A stretch of 64,000 nucleotides of DNA from IMG/VR virus record IMGVR_UViG_3300025030_000068, positions 25,929-89,928 of that record; one strand, 5' to 3'. Under the pieces are notes generated by a model. That model ran no database searches and was not told where the DNA came from. It saw only the letters and a list, made by a program, of their open reading frames with translations. This DNA comes from a virus. This document shows, piece by piece, positions 1-7,438 of this stretch. A program made the position numbers and the translations under genes. Numbering within the stretch: position 1 is the stretch's first letter; each line of letters opens with the position of its first letter.

Positions 1-73
1 CGTTCCACTTTTTGAACTTGTCGTCTATGCCGTCATGGGCGACGGTGGGCGGGAGGTTTTTGTTGATGTCCAT
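1..73 (-). CDS. Partial CDS, N-terminal 24 residues only
   Basis: Start of a leftward gene that runs off the left edge of the window. The reading frame opens with MDINKNLPPTVAHDG. The ATG is preceded by AAAGGAG at a normal distance, which supports a real start. No function can be assigned from this fragment. It is the last visible member of the leftward early operon. Confidence 0.7.
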   Translation of the reverse strand, partial: MDINKNLPPTVAHDGIDDKFKKWN

Positions 74-90
74 TGGGCTGGGCTCCTTTG

Positions 91-249
91 TTAGATATTC
101 GTCTTCTGGATGATCTCGCTGGACCAGATCGGGATGCAGAGCAGCCACCACGTTGTGCGGTAGACGACCTCGGTGTGCTTCGCGTCGTCATGCCCGGCAT
201 CCCATGTCGGTACGCTGCGGCGGAACTGTCTCACGGTCTTGCGGATCAT
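91..249 (-). CDS. Small protein with one hydrophobic segment, 52 aa
   Basis: A basic N-terminus (MIRKTVRQFRRS) is followed by a short hydrophobic stretch (TTWWLLCIPIW) that could be membrane-associated. The ATG at 249 overlaps the stop of the upstream 59-aa gene as ATGA and has GGAAAGGA upstream, so it appears translationally coupled. No family is recognised. A longer in-frame reading begins at 450 but would run through the coding region of its neighbour. Confidence 0.6.
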   Translation of the reverse strand: MIRKTVRQFRRSVPTWDAGHDDAKHTEVVYRTTWWLLCIPIWSSEIIQKTNI

Positions 250-425
250 GGCTGGCATCCTTTCCCGACATGGCCGCAGTAGCCTTTTCCGGTGAGTTCC
301 CGCTTGATGTGGGGCTGCGCCGGGGTGGTGTACTCCTCCTGCCATGCCATGCAGTTGTCCGCTACGCAGCGGCGGTCCTGTGTGCAGCAGTGCCTCTTTC
401 TGGCCTCGTCCGGGGTGTGGGTCAT
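246..425 (-). CDS. Small cysteine-rich protein, 59 aa
   Basis: Opens with MTHTPDEARKRHCC and contains six cysteines (13, 14, 20, 25, 50, 57), suggesting a small metal-binding fold. It overlaps the stop of the methyltransferase gene (ATGAC) at its start and the next gene at its end, typical of a tightly coupled phage operon. Function is unknown. It was too short for ordinary ORF cut-offs; the coupled overlaps are the main support. Confidence 0.6.
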   Translation of the reverse strand: MTHTPDEARKRHCCTQDRRCVADNCMAWQEEYTTPAQPHIKRELTGKGYCGHVGKGCQP

Positions 426-1927
426 TTCTTCCTCGCTTTCTGCACTTCACTGAATGGCGTCATGCTTCCGTCCTGATTCATGAGTTGCGGCTCTTCTTGG
501 CAGTATTCGAAATAGCGCTGGAGGCTGCTCTGGACGTAGGCCGTGGACAGCTCAATCCCACGATATCTGCGTCCGGTCTTGCGGCAAGCGATCAACGTTG
601 TGCCACTGCCGTTGAAGAGATCGATGACAATCTCCCCGTACTGGCTGCTGGCATAGATGCAGCGCTCGACCAGGCGTACTGGCTTCATTGTTGGGTGGTC
701 GGGGGACTTGTGGGGCTTGTCGATTCTGATCACTGTGGTCGGTTCCCGTAGGCGGAGTTCCTTGGCAATTTTGATCAGCTCCGGCTTGGAGAGCTTGGTG
801 ATGTCGATATCGTCGTCTATGACGGTCGTTTGCGAGAAATCGCCGCTGAAGTAGTGGGCGGCTCCTTCTTTCCAGCCGTAGAGTATCGGCTCGTGCTGCC
901 AATTATAGTCTTGGCGGCCCAGTGCAGCAGAGTTCTTAATCCAAACAAGGCATTGCTTAATCAGTAATATGGGGGCACTATTAATTGCCTTCCTGAAAGT
1001 TGTTCCGAGGTTGGCGGTATCCGCATGTGCGACATAAAAGCAACCTCCTGGTTTCAACGCATGACTCATCGAAGTGAATGCTCCGAGCAGAAACTCCTCA
1101 AACAAAGAATCTGTCATTTTGTCATTCTTTATGCCCTGTTCATCCGTCCGTTTATGTTGACTCCTTGGCTTCGCTCGATTCTCGTTGTGCTGGACGTCCA
1201 CGTTGTAAGGAGGATCAGTCCAACAAAGATCCGCCTTCTCCCCATTCATTATGCGTTCGACATCTGCGATCGATGTGCTGTCGCCGCAAAGCAGCCGATG
1301 GTCGCCTCCGCCGAGTACCCACAAGTCCCCCAGCTTCACGAACGGTTCCTCGACGGGTTCGACGACGGCATCCTCGTCTCCAGTCGGGTCCGGCTTATTC
1401 AGCCCCAGAAGTTCGTCGATCTCTTCCTGATTAAACCCGGTGAGGTTCATGTCGTAGCCGGTCTCGACAAGCTCCTGCATGAGCTGCGCGAGGAGGTCGT
1501 CGTCGAACTCTCCGCCGTGCCGATTTGCAGCTATATTCGCCGATTTTTCCTTTTGTTCATCCCACTCAACCTCCCGGTAGTTGAAGCGACCGTCTGGAGT
1601 GTCGATGTATCCGCTGGCGACCGTTCCCGCCTTGTCCGTGACCGCTTCCTTAACGATTGGCCAGCTGGGATCGAGGTTTTTAACACGCTGATGTCCACCA
1701 ACAAGTCTTCCGGTTCGGATGTTGAAAACGATAGAACCTAATTCGCCGAACTCCTTCATAGCGTCACGGAGCATATGAAGTTTTTCCGGGGAAATCCGGC
1801 GGGGGTTGTACCCGCTGGGCCGCAAATCGCTAATAGATGTCGGCACCAGTTCTTTTGCTGCTGTTGTTAGGTTGTCTACGGTCCTATCTGCGTTTGACAC
1901 CGCGCTTTTTCTTTTTTGCGTCGCCAT
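422..1927 (-). CDS. ParB-domain / DNA methyltransferase fusion, 501 aa
   Basis: The N-terminal ~90 residues form a ParB/Srx-like domain (SDLRPSGYNPR and GGHQR, residues ~32-81). The C-terminal half is an N6-adenine or N4-cytosine methyltransferase of the beta order: catalytic DPPY at ~238-241, followed near residue 440 by the S-adenosylmethionine-binding motif DLFNGSGTT. This two-domain architecture is common in phages and prophages and is thought to modify phage DNA against restriction; the ParB domain may help recognise DNA. It heads a short coupled run of small genes downstream. Specificity cannot be read from sequence. Confidence 0.93.
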   Translation of the reverse strand: MATQKRKSAVSNADRTVDNLTTAAKELVPTSISDLRPSGYNPRRISPEKLHMLRDAMKEFGELGSIVFNIRTGRLVGGHQRVKNLDPSWPIVKEAVTDKAGTVASGYIDTPDGRFNYREVEWDEQKEKSANIAANRHGGEFDDDLLAQLMQELVETGYDMNLTGFNQEEIDELLGLNKPDPTGDEDAVVEPVEEPFVKLGDLWVLGGGDHRLLCGDSTSIADVERIMNGEKADLCWTDPPYNVDVQHNENRAKPRSQHKRTDEQGIKNDKMTDSLFEEFLLGAFTSMSHALKPGGCFYVAHADTANLGTTFRKAINSAPILLIKQCLVWIKNSAALGRQDYNWQHEPILYGWKEGAAHYFSGDFSQTTVIDDDIDITKLSKPELIKIAKELRLREPTTVIRIDKPHKSPDHPTMKPVRLVERCIYASSQYGEIVIDLFNGSGTTLIACRKTGRRYRGIELSTAYVQSSLQRYFEYCQEEPQLMNQDGSMTPFSEVQKARKK

Positions 1928-1942
1928 TACGTCCTCTTCCCT

Positions 1943-2611
1943 TTATGTTGTTTTAAGGAGTCGCTCTTCTTTGCTGTGACATTTTGAACACAAGGTTATA
2001 AGGTTCTCCATGCTGTGAGCCTCTTCTGGGGTATCGAATAGCCTGAATGGTTTTTTGTGGTGGACATGCAACCTCTTCCCGGTCTTCCCACACTTGGTGC
2101 ATTTATTCCCGTCTCTTTCCCTTGCTTGCCGGCGGATTCGATCCCACCCGCCGTAATAGGGTTGCGATCCGTCTTTGCATAAATAGCCACCCTTCCATCT
2201 AGGATGATTTTCTTTTGACCAGTTCAAAGATTTCCACGTCCCGAAGCATTTAGTTGAACAAAAGACTGAGTTCCTCGTCTCTATTTGGTCTCTATTTCTG
2301 AAAAACTTTTTGCTGCAAATTATGCATTCCCTTTCTACCGGGCCGCCTTTCCATCTCTTTGTGTTCTCTCCTGTAACTGCCGCTCGCTGTAATTTCATCC
2401 TGCATTCAATAGAACAACAGTCTTTGGTCCTTCCGCTCTTCCGAAGGATGTCGCTTATCGTTTTATAAAAGTATTCACCGCATGCATGGCAGGTTACTTT
2501 CACCGACAATCGTATCCTTCCATTTCTCGCTATTCGGATCGGCTCATTTATTATCCCGATTGTTTTGAGCCTTTCTTTGTATTCTTCTATTCTTCTGTCC
2601 ATCTCCGTCAC
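1943..2611 (-). CDS. HNH endonuclease with zinc fingers, 222 aa
   Basis: The C-terminal ~70 residues carry an HNH nuclease core: a CxxC pair (CTKCGKTGKR), the HVHHKKPF histidines and the final LCSKCH. Upstream are two further cysteine clusters (CHACGEYF ... CSIEC and CIICSKKFF ... CSTKC), giving three zinc-binding units, an arrangement typical of free-standing phage homing-type HNH enzymes. It sits between a methyltransferase and a zinc-ribbon gene. It may be a selfish homing endonuclease; its lower-GC coding sequence compared with neighbours fits recent acquisition. Confidence 0.88.
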   Translation of the reverse strand: MTEMDRRIEEYKERLKTIGIINEPIRIARNGRIRLSVKVTCHACGEYFYKTISDILRKSGRTKDCCSIECRMKLQRAAVTGENTKRWKGGPVERECIICSKKFFRNRDQIETRNSVFCSTKCFGTWKSLNWSKENHPRWKGGYLCKDGSQPYYGGWDRIRRQARERDGNKCTKCGKTGKRLHVHHKKPFRLFDTPEEAHSMENLITLCSKCHSKEERLLKTT

Positions 2612-2625
2612 GCCTTTTGCCCTCC

Positions 2626-3051
2626 CTATCTCTGTATTTCCCGCAGGCGGATAATCGACGCGGCAATGTAGTTGATGGCACCGAGGCGTTCGGCGATGGC
2701 AGCCTCCGTGGCGAGACGTTGGCTCTCCCAGAGTTTCTTGGTCGCTTGCCCTACCGGGTAGCCGTCGCCGACGTTGCGGGTGATCTCCAGTATCGGCTGG
2801 TCGACGAATGGCTTGCCGTTGGCGTGGCGCTCCTTGCCCTTCCCTTGCTGGCTTTGGTCAAGCGCCTGCTGCAGCACTTCGGCAAGGGGCTCGTAGCCGG
2901 GCTCGATCGTCTGGCTGTGTTCCCTCTTAGTTCCGTAGTCGATCAGCATCCCGTCCTTGCCGCAGGTCGGGCAGTCTATAACTCGAAAATTTGCGTCTCC
3001 GGTGTTGTGGATCGTCGCGTCAAACCCGCAGTGGACACATTGGACTCGCAT
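2626..3051 (-). CDS. Zinc-ribbon protein, 141 aa
   Basis: The N-terminus has two cysteine pairs (CVHCGF at 5-8 and CPTCGK at ~28-31) forming a zinc ribbon, followed by an acidic, glutamine-rich middle and a helical C-terminus. The ATG at 3051 was chosen because GAGGAG lies just upstream; longer in-frame readings enter the ThyX coding region. It lies in the leftward early operon next to another zinc-ribbon gene. No function is known. Confidence 0.75.
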   Translation of the reverse strand: MRVQCVHCGFDATIHNTGDANFRVIDCPTCGKDGMLIDYGTKREHSQTIEPGYEPLAEVLQQALDQSQQGKGKERHANGKPFVDQPILEITRNVGDGYPVGQATKKLWESQRLATEAAIAERLGAINYIAASIIRLREIQR

Positions 3052-3062
3052 CTGTTCTCTCC

Positions 3063-3218
3063 TCACTTGCTTTTGTCGCTGGGCTCGATTTCTTTGCAGC
3101 TGAACCACTCCGCACCGCACTCGGTACAGCGGTACAGCGGGTCTCCGGGGTTGCAGGTGTCGAGCGGATGCTCGTCGGCTACCTTCTTGGCTTTGCCGTC
3201 GCAGACGAAGCATGTCAT
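3063..3218 (-). CDS. Small zinc-ribbon protein, 51 aa
   Basis: MTCFVCDGKA with a second pair RCTECGAEW forms a four-cysteine zinc ribbon. The ATG overlaps the ThyX stop (ATGA), implying translational coupling. Small zinc ribbons of this kind are abundant in phage early operons; the partner or nucleic-acid target is unknown. Confidence 0.75.
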   Translation of the reverse strand: MTCFVCDGKAKKVADEHPLDTCNPGDPLYRCTECGAEWFSCKEIEPSDKSK

Positions 3219-3868
3219 GACTGGCAGCCTCTGGCGCCTTCCGGACAGCTCCCGCGCGTGCAGCCCGGTCCGGCGTCTGCGAATAATGCGGGAGCAATGC
3301 GCCTGCATGCGTTCAGCATCTCCTTCGCCATTTCCCGGATCTCCCATTGGGCACGGCTGCAGCAGCGCAGCGAGAAGAAGTGGCGCAGCTCTCTGGCGTT
3401 CATGGTCATCACCAGTTTCGTCTCGGCGGCGTTCGGGAGGACGAAACGGGCGTCTTCGGCGGGCACTCCGGCGTGGATCAATTCGTCGTAGAAAGCGAAG
3501 GCCTGCAGTTCCATGAATTCACGGTAGGCGGCCTCGTACCCGGCGGCGGAGATGCTTTCCGGGATGATGTAGTTAGCATCCTTCGTCCGGACATACCGTT
3601 GGCTCTGCTGCGAGAATGAAGCGACCCGGTGTCGCACCAGCTGGTGCGAGCAGGCCCGGCTGATTCCATCGACGGCGAAGGTGAAGCTGGCGTGCTCTGC
3701 GACCGACTCGTGTCCCATGCCGAGAACTTTCCGCAGCAGGAGAATGTCGCTGTCGGTTGTCGTGCCGGGGACAATGGCTGCTGGCATCCCGGCGCTGTAG
3801 CATACCCTTGCCGCGTAGGCGCAGACCGCTTCCGGGTCCGGGGTGTGGGTAACTAGTTGGACTTTCAT
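3215..3868 (-). CDS. thyX: Flavin-dependent thymidylate synthase, 217 aa
   Basis: ThyX makes dTMP from dUMP with methylenetetrahydrofolate, FAD and NADPH. The family signature RHRX7S is present at residues 79-89 (RHRVASFSQQS). Length fits the family (about 210-250). The ATG at 3868 overlaps the stop of the upstream DUF6011-type gene. A phage copy would raise the thymidine supply during replication. It is independent of the host ThyA folate cycle. Confidence 0.96.
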   Translation of the reverse strand: MKVQLVTHTPDPEAVCAYAARVCYSAGMPAAIVPGTTTDSDILLLRKVLGMGHESVAEHASFTFAVDGISRACSHQLVRHRVASFSQQSQRYVRTKDANYIIPESISAAGYEAAYREFMELQAFAFYDELIHAGVPAEDARFVLPNAAETKLVMTMNARELRHFFSLRCCSRAQWEIREMAKEMLNACRRIAPALFADAGPGCTRGSCPEGARGCQS

Positions 3869-4053
3869 GGGCTCTCCTCGAATAGTGTCATCTGCCCCTC
3901 GCAGGTCCGGGCCTTGCGTTTGCGGTCCGCTCTGGCTGCTCCGAGTATCTTGCGCAGACAGGTCTTGCCGATGCCGATATGGATCGACTCCGGGTCTGTC
4001 AGTTTTCGGTTGCAGCGTCGACAGCGAGTGCTTTCGGCTTTTGCTTTTCCCAT
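3865..4053 (-). CDS. DUF6011-like zinc-binding protein, 62 aa
   Basis: Contains CRRCNRKLTDPESI followed by IGKTC, the pattern of the small DUF6011 family found in phages and plasmids. Start MGKAKAES at 4053 is preferred (GGATGGAC upstream); an alternative ATG lies at 4062. The 3' end overlaps thyX by four bases, and the 5' end overlaps the preceding gene by about 55 bases, an unusually long overlap in which both frames look protein-like. Confidence 0.75.
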   Translation of the reverse strand: MGKAKAESTRCRRCNRKLTDPESIHIGIGKTCLRKILGAARADRKRKARTCEGQMTLFEESP

Positions 4054-4472
4054 GATGTCCATCCGTTATCCGTTCTCTTCTCGACCATCTGCCAGTATAG
4101 GAGCGCTCCGGTTTCGCGGATGTTCTCACCTTGGTATTTCTTCGTCGGGCTGGGGTCGTGGACGACGACGCCATTCATGTCCATCACCACCGCGTGGGTT
4201 TTGCCTTCAAAGTTCTTACTTGGAACCGCAGCGTCGAAGTATCCCTCGATGCTGTCTTCGAAGAGTAATTCCCGCTTCCCCGGATATCCCGACCCGCAGC
4301 ACTCGTAACCCATCGACCAGAAGAAGCACGTCCAGACGTTTTGCCATATCCATTCTGGCAGCAGGATGAAGTGCGGGACCGCTTCCAGTTCCAGATCGAA
4401 CAGGCTGGCGACGACGGCTCGCATGCAGTCTCCTCGGCCTTGGTCGTGAATTGATTGTTCGACTTTGGTCAT
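3999..4472 (-). CDS. C39/papain-like cysteine peptidase fold protein, 157 aa
   Basis: The N-terminus QGRGDCMRAVVASL (Cys16) with downstream KTHAVVMD and VVHDPSP gives a Cys-His-Asp layout resembling C39-type and related papain-fold proteins seen in many phages as small orphan genes. Start ATG 4472 has CAGGGAG upstream. Substrate is unknown; it may be a host-directed protease or simply a fold relative. Catalytic activity is inferred only from the residue pattern. Confidence 0.7.
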   Translation of the reverse strand: MTKVEQSIHDQGRGDCMRAVVASLFDLELEAVPHFILLPEWIWQNVWTCFFWSMGYECCGSGYPGKRELLFEDSIEGYFDAAVPSKNFEGKTHAVVMDMNGVVVHDPSPTKKYQGENIRETGALLYWQMVEKRTDNGWTSWEKQKPKALAVDAATEN

Positions 4473-4519
4473 GCTTTTCTCCCTGTGTTTTACTGGCCAG
4501 CGGCAGGGGGTACCGGAGA

Positions 4520-4696
4520 TCACATCTCCAGCTCCCTACCACCGGCCTCCGTTTGCGACCGGATGTGGTCCTGCTCTCTCAATGAGGCCAGCAGTCGTCG
4601 CGAGGTTGAATGGTTGCGGTGCCGACGACAGCAGTTCCCGCTTCCCCTATGCCTTTGCTGTTGGGTGCCTCTGGGGGTTCTGTATTTATCCTTCAC
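4520..4696 (-). CDS. Possible small basic protein, GTG start, 58 aa
   Basis: A frame starting at GTG 4696, overlapping the end of the FmdB-like gene, encodes a basic protein whose C-terminus (SLREQDHIRSQTEAGGRELEM) looks protein-like. There is no convincing ribosome-binding site and no recognised family. It fills an otherwise empty stretch between two real genes in the same operon. Treat as tentative. Confidence 0.3.
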   Translation of the reverse strand: MKDKYRTPRGTQQQRHRGSGNCCRRHRNHSTSRRLLASLREQDHIRSQTEAGGRELEM

Positions 4697-4850
4697 CGAC
4701 GATAGTCTTGTCCCGGCGGTAGCCCGGCACGCTCGGTACTCGATCGGCCACACACTTGCAGACTTCGCAGGTGGTCTGGACGTGGGAGTGTGGTGCGATC
4801 TCCTCTTGCCGTTGGCCGCAGAATCGGCACTCGTAAGTGTAGAGCGGCAT
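4686..4850 (-). CDS. FmdB-type zinc-ribbon protein, 54 aa
   Basis: Opens MPLYTYECRFCGQRQEE with a second pair CEVCKC at ~29-32, matching the putative-regulatory FmdB zinc-ribbon family (usually MPxYxYxCxxCG at the N-terminus). The ATG overlaps by one base the TAA of the upstream transglycosylase gene. Function of the family is poorly known; members may bind nucleic acid. Confidence 0.8.
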   Translation of the reverse strand: MPLYTYECRFCGQRQEEIAPHSHVQTTCEVCKCVADRVPSVPGYRRDKTIVGEG

Positions 4851-5413
4851 TATCCTTTGATCTCCTTGTAAATACGCAGGACGCTATCGGCGTACCGGAC
4901 TGCCGCCGGCCCTTGCCCGTTGTAGCGGATCAAGGCTTTTCTTATGCTGCCGTGCTGGCCTATCAGCGTCCGGATCACTCTCTCCGCCTGTGCTGCCTGC
5001 CCGAACACGTCCGCCGGGACATGGCCCCAATACTTCGCCCGGACTTGCCATGCGCCCTGTTCCCCAGCGGTTCCTCTCGGTGACCACGGGTTGGCGTTGC
5101 TTTCGATGGTGGCGATAGCTGCCAGCAGGAAAGGGTCAGCGCCTGCCTCGACGCACGCTGCGGCGATATCGGCGGAGCCGATAGACTTCTTTGCGTTGAG
5201 GTAGGTGATGATCCTTGACTCGACGTCCTTCTGCTTCTGTTCGTACTGTTGCTTCTCTACTTTGAGCTGTTGGATCTCGATGCGGAGGCGTGAGGTTTCC
5301 CTCTCGTTGTCTATCGTCTTGACGATGTGATAGGAGAGGGCGATCGCTGAGACAATGATTCCAATAATAATGACGTCGAGGAGCTGGTTGGTGGCATCGT
5401 TTTTCCTGTTCAC
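4850..5413 (-). CDS. Membrane-anchored lytic transglycosylase-like protein, 187 aa
   Basis: Residues ~11-30 form one membrane helix (DVIIIGIIVSAIALSYHI), ~35-68 a coiled coil, and the C-terminal ~110 residues an SLT-type lysozyme fold: catalytic Glu104 in ATIESNANP, the substrate-cleft segment GEQGAWQV and RYNGQG. It would cleave peptidoglycan from the periplasmic face. It lies in the early region, far from the lysis genes at 33 kb, so it may serve in something other than final lysis, such as DNA entry or cell-wall remodelling. The N-terminal anchor is not typical of free endolysins. Confidence 0.85.
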   Translation of the reverse strand: MNRKNDATNQLLDVIIIGIIVSAIALSYHIVKTIDNERETSRLRIEIQQLKVEKQQYEQKQKDVESRIITYLNAKKSIGSADIAAACVEAGADPFLLAAIATIESNANPWSPRGTAGEQGAWQVRAKYWGHVPADVFGQAAQAERVIRTLIGQHGSIRKALIRYNGQGPAAVRYADSVLRIYKEIKG

Positions 5414-5943
5414 GGTTTTCTCCTGATCGTGATTTCGAGCCCATCGACTCCGGGGACGAGGTGTGGCTGGTTCTTGTCACAGCCCATTGTGACCCATCGT
5501 TTGTGCTGTCGCTTGTGCAGGTCGCAGACGAGGTGGTTTACTCCTTCGACTTCAATCTTCTGGCCGTCCCATGCCCGGTGACCACACCTCTGGACAGCGC
5601 AGAGCGAGGGGAAAACGGGATGCTGACCGTCAGTCACCGGGTTGTTGCGTTCATAGACAATCTGTCCCCGGTTGATCCTGGCGCTGCAGTTGACGCAGAC
5701 ATATTCGACCCCCTTGTGGATGAGTCGTGGGTGGACCGCCAGCACGAGGTGCGTCACCATGAGCGTTCCGCCGCAGACGGAGCAGGTGCGGCAGCTCAGG
5801 CATCGGCGGACGCCATGCCGCTTGCACCATTGCCGGTCGGCGTTAATGCACTCCGGGTGGATGCCGTCCTTGAACGACATACGGGCGTAGCGCTGCCGCT
5901 CCCGTGGTCCCAGCGGATCATCGCTTGAGTTTGATCCATTCAT
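5410..5943 (-). CDS. Multi-cysteine zinc-finger protein, 177 aa
   Basis: Contains a run of CxxC pairs (CLSCRTCSVCGG, CVNCSAR) plus further Cys/His residues near the C-terminus, so it probably binds several zinc ions. It overlaps the transglycosylase start by four bases. The start at 5943 lies inside the end of the upstream gene and lacks a clear Shine-Dalgarno, so coupling is likely; 5880 (MSFKDGIHPE) is an alternative start. Function unknown. Confidence 0.72.
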   Translation of the reverse strand: MNGSNSSDDPLGPRERQRYARMSFKDGIHPECINADRQWCKRHGVRRCLSCRTCSVCGGTLMVTHLVLAVHPRLIHKGVEYVCVNCSARINRGQIVYERNNPVTDGQHPVFPSLCAVQRCGHRAWDGQKIEVEGVNHLVCDLHKRQHKRWVTMGCDKNQPHLVPGVDGLEITIRRKP

Positions 5944-6532
5944 TGAACCGGTCGACAAGGGCGGTGAACTCCTCACGGTTGATGTCTGTGCAGCTGGCGA
6001 CGTTAAAGTGTTCCTTGAAACATGCCTTGCAAGTCTCCGGGCTATCAATACTTCTGGCTGCTGGCCAGAAAATTATCTCTCGCAAAAAATCCCAAAATCT
6101 CTCGTTGCGGAACCAGCCGACATGCAGCCCCTTGATTTCGTGCGAAGTCAGGGGGGAGCTGTTCTGTCTCTTTTCTGGTACCGGCACGTCGCTATAGCTG
6201 CGGATAGTCATGGTAATGCTGGTATCGGGAAGGGCGGTGATCATCGGGCCGATGCTCGCTTGTTGCTCGAAGCATGTCTCGAAGGAGAGAAAGAACTTTT
6301 TACCTTTGTGGGGGACGTCGACGATGAAGGCCGGCGAGATGGTGATGTTGATCTCCCCTTGTATTTCGATCTCGACCTTGCTGTCGATCAGGCCGGTCAG
6401 TTGCGAGGGGAGTTCCTTTTCTGTGGGGATTTCAACGAGGCAGCGCCATGCCTTCTGCGACCTCATCCACTTTCGTTCAACGAAGCGGCAAGGAATGACT
6501 AAATCTTTCGATATAGGGAACACTTGAGGCAT
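5918..6532 (-). CDS. Uncharacterised phage protein, 204 aa
   Basis: No family recognised. The middle contains a strand-rich region and a C-terminal segment with WFRNERFWDF and CKACFKEHF. The first seven codons overlap one copy of the 17-bp repeated operator-like motif (6507-6523), so either the motif doubles as coding sequence or translation starts downstream at 6466. The residues right after the motif (VIPCRFVERKW) look like a conserved strand, so the upstream start is preferred. First gene of a leftward sub-operon. Confidence 0.72.
   Translation of the reverse strand: MPQVFPISKDLVIPCRFVERKWMRSQKAWRCLVEIPTEKELPSQLTGLIDSKVEIEIQGEINITISPAFIVDVPHKGKKFFLSFETCFEQQASIGPMITALPDTSITMTIRSYSDVPVPEKRQNSSPLTSHEIKGLHVGWFRNERFWDFLREIIFWPAARSIDSPETCKACFKEHFNVASCTDINREEFTALVDRFNEWIKLKR
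6507..6523 (-). promoter_or_regulatory. 17-bp operator-like motif, site 1
   Basis: Minus-strand copy of GTGTTCCCTATRTCRAA with 17/17 agreement, at the start of the 204-aa gene. Confidence 0.75.
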
Positions 6533-6615
6533 ACGCTTGCCGCTTTCTTATTTTTCCGGGCGGGGGGAGGGAACAACGGATTCAACCGCCGTCCCCGTCC
6601 CCGCTCCTGTTAGTT

Positions 6616-6858
6616 TTAGTTCTGGCACTCTTTGGCGGTACAGGTGGGACAGATAAACGCCTCGATCATCGCCGTTTGTACGTTGTTCTGCTCTGCGTAG
6701 ATCGCCTCTTCGAGATTCAACCACAGAGGTCGTTGCTCTCTGGTCATGGTTGCCAGTAGCGACTGTTCCGCGTCAGAGCGTTGCTGGCTGTTCTTTCCTC
6801 TTCCGGATTCCGCGATTTCCGAGAGCCGTTCCATGTCCTTCTTTGGGCACTGTGCCAT
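6616..6858 (-). CDS. Uncharacterised small protein, 80 aa
   Basis: Acidic, helical protein ending in a CPTCTAKEC cysteine cluster. ATG 6858 has a strong AGGAGG upstream. It overlaps the end of the excisionase-like gene by about 85 bases. No recognised family. Downstream (6533-6615) is a G/C-rich gap without a gene. Confidence 0.72.
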   Translation of the reverse strand: MAQCPKKDMERLSEIAESGRGKNSQQRSDAEQSLLATMTREQRPLWLNLEEAIYAEQNNVQTAMIEAFICPTCTAKECQN

Positions 6859-7147
6859 TCCCTTTTCCTCCTATTGTTTTTCTACCGAATTTCCCGCCAA
6901 CCTGCATGCTCTCCAAGGCGGCGAGGATATGTGGCACCATGAACTTGTTCGGCTTCCCCGGTATATGCGGGAGCATTTTGCGGCGGCATAAGCGCGTGAC
7001 GTGCGTTTCGCTCCAGCCAGTCATGCGGGAGACGTCCCCGGTATCGAGCAAAAGCTGACCGATGCCGAGGAAGAGGTTGAGCCGTTCCTCCGCTTCTGGA
7101 GACGAGAGAAGAAAAGCAGTAATCTTTGCCTCAAGATGGTCCGTCAT
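6773..7147 (-). CDS. Excisionase-like helix-turn-helix protein, 124 aa
   Basis: Residues ~35-75 read DTGDVSRMTGWSETHVTRLCRRKMLP, a winged/MerR-like helix-turn-helix of the Xis/AlpA type, in which a tryptophan-containing turn recognises DNA. Position beside the integrase and repressor-like gene supports a role in excision or in regulating it. The C-terminal tail is basic and low-complexity and overlaps the next gene out of frame by 86 bases. Confidence 0.68.
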   Translation of the reverse strand: MTDHLEAKITAFLLSSPEAEERLNLFLGIGQLLLDTGDVSRMTGWSETHVTRLCRRKMLPHIPGKPNKFMVPHILAALESMQVGGKFGRKTIGGKGNGTVPKEGHGTALGNRGIRKRKEQPATL

Positions 7148-7148
7148 G

Positions 7149-7370
7149 TCAAGCGACTTTACCGCAATCAGCCGGCTTATCGTCGGAAGGGACAAGGCCG
7201 TCCCGGCGCAGGGCCGCGACATAGGACGACACGACCGGGCCGTTACTCGTCCATTGACCCCGCAGGAACATTTTAAAGGTGTTCAGGTTGAATTTGTTCG
7301 CCCGTGCGTATCCGGCGATAGAAAACCCGCGTGCAAGTAATTTCTGTTTTGCCAGTTCGACGTTGACCAT
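7149..7370 (-). CDS. Small HTH regulator divergent from the integrase, 73 aa
   Basis: The central segment IAGYARANKFNLNTFKMFLRG resembles the helix-turn-helix of Ner/repressor-like phage regulators. It is transcribed away from the integrase and just ahead of the excisionase-like gene, the usual place for a lysogeny switch. An operator-like motif (7415-7431) lies in the divergent gap. A candidate for the repressor that binds the 16 motif copies, but this is not shown by sequence. Confidence 0.65.
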   Translation of the reverse strand: MVNVELAKQKLLARGFSIAGYARANKFNLNTFKMFLRGQWTSNGPVVSSYVAALRRDGLVPSDDKPADCGKVA

Positions 7371-7414
7371 GTTCTTGCCCCTTTGGTATATTTGCGAATT
7401 GATAGTAACTGCTC

Positions 7415-7431
7415 CCGTTCCCTATGTCAAA
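7415..7431 (+). promoter_or_regulatory. 17-bp operator-like motif, site 2
   Basis: Copy of GTGTTCCCTATRTCRAA (two mismatches at the 5' end) in the gap between the HTH regulator and the integrase, ending eight bases before the likely integrase ATG. Confidence 0.72.
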
Positions 7432-7438
7432 GGTTTTT

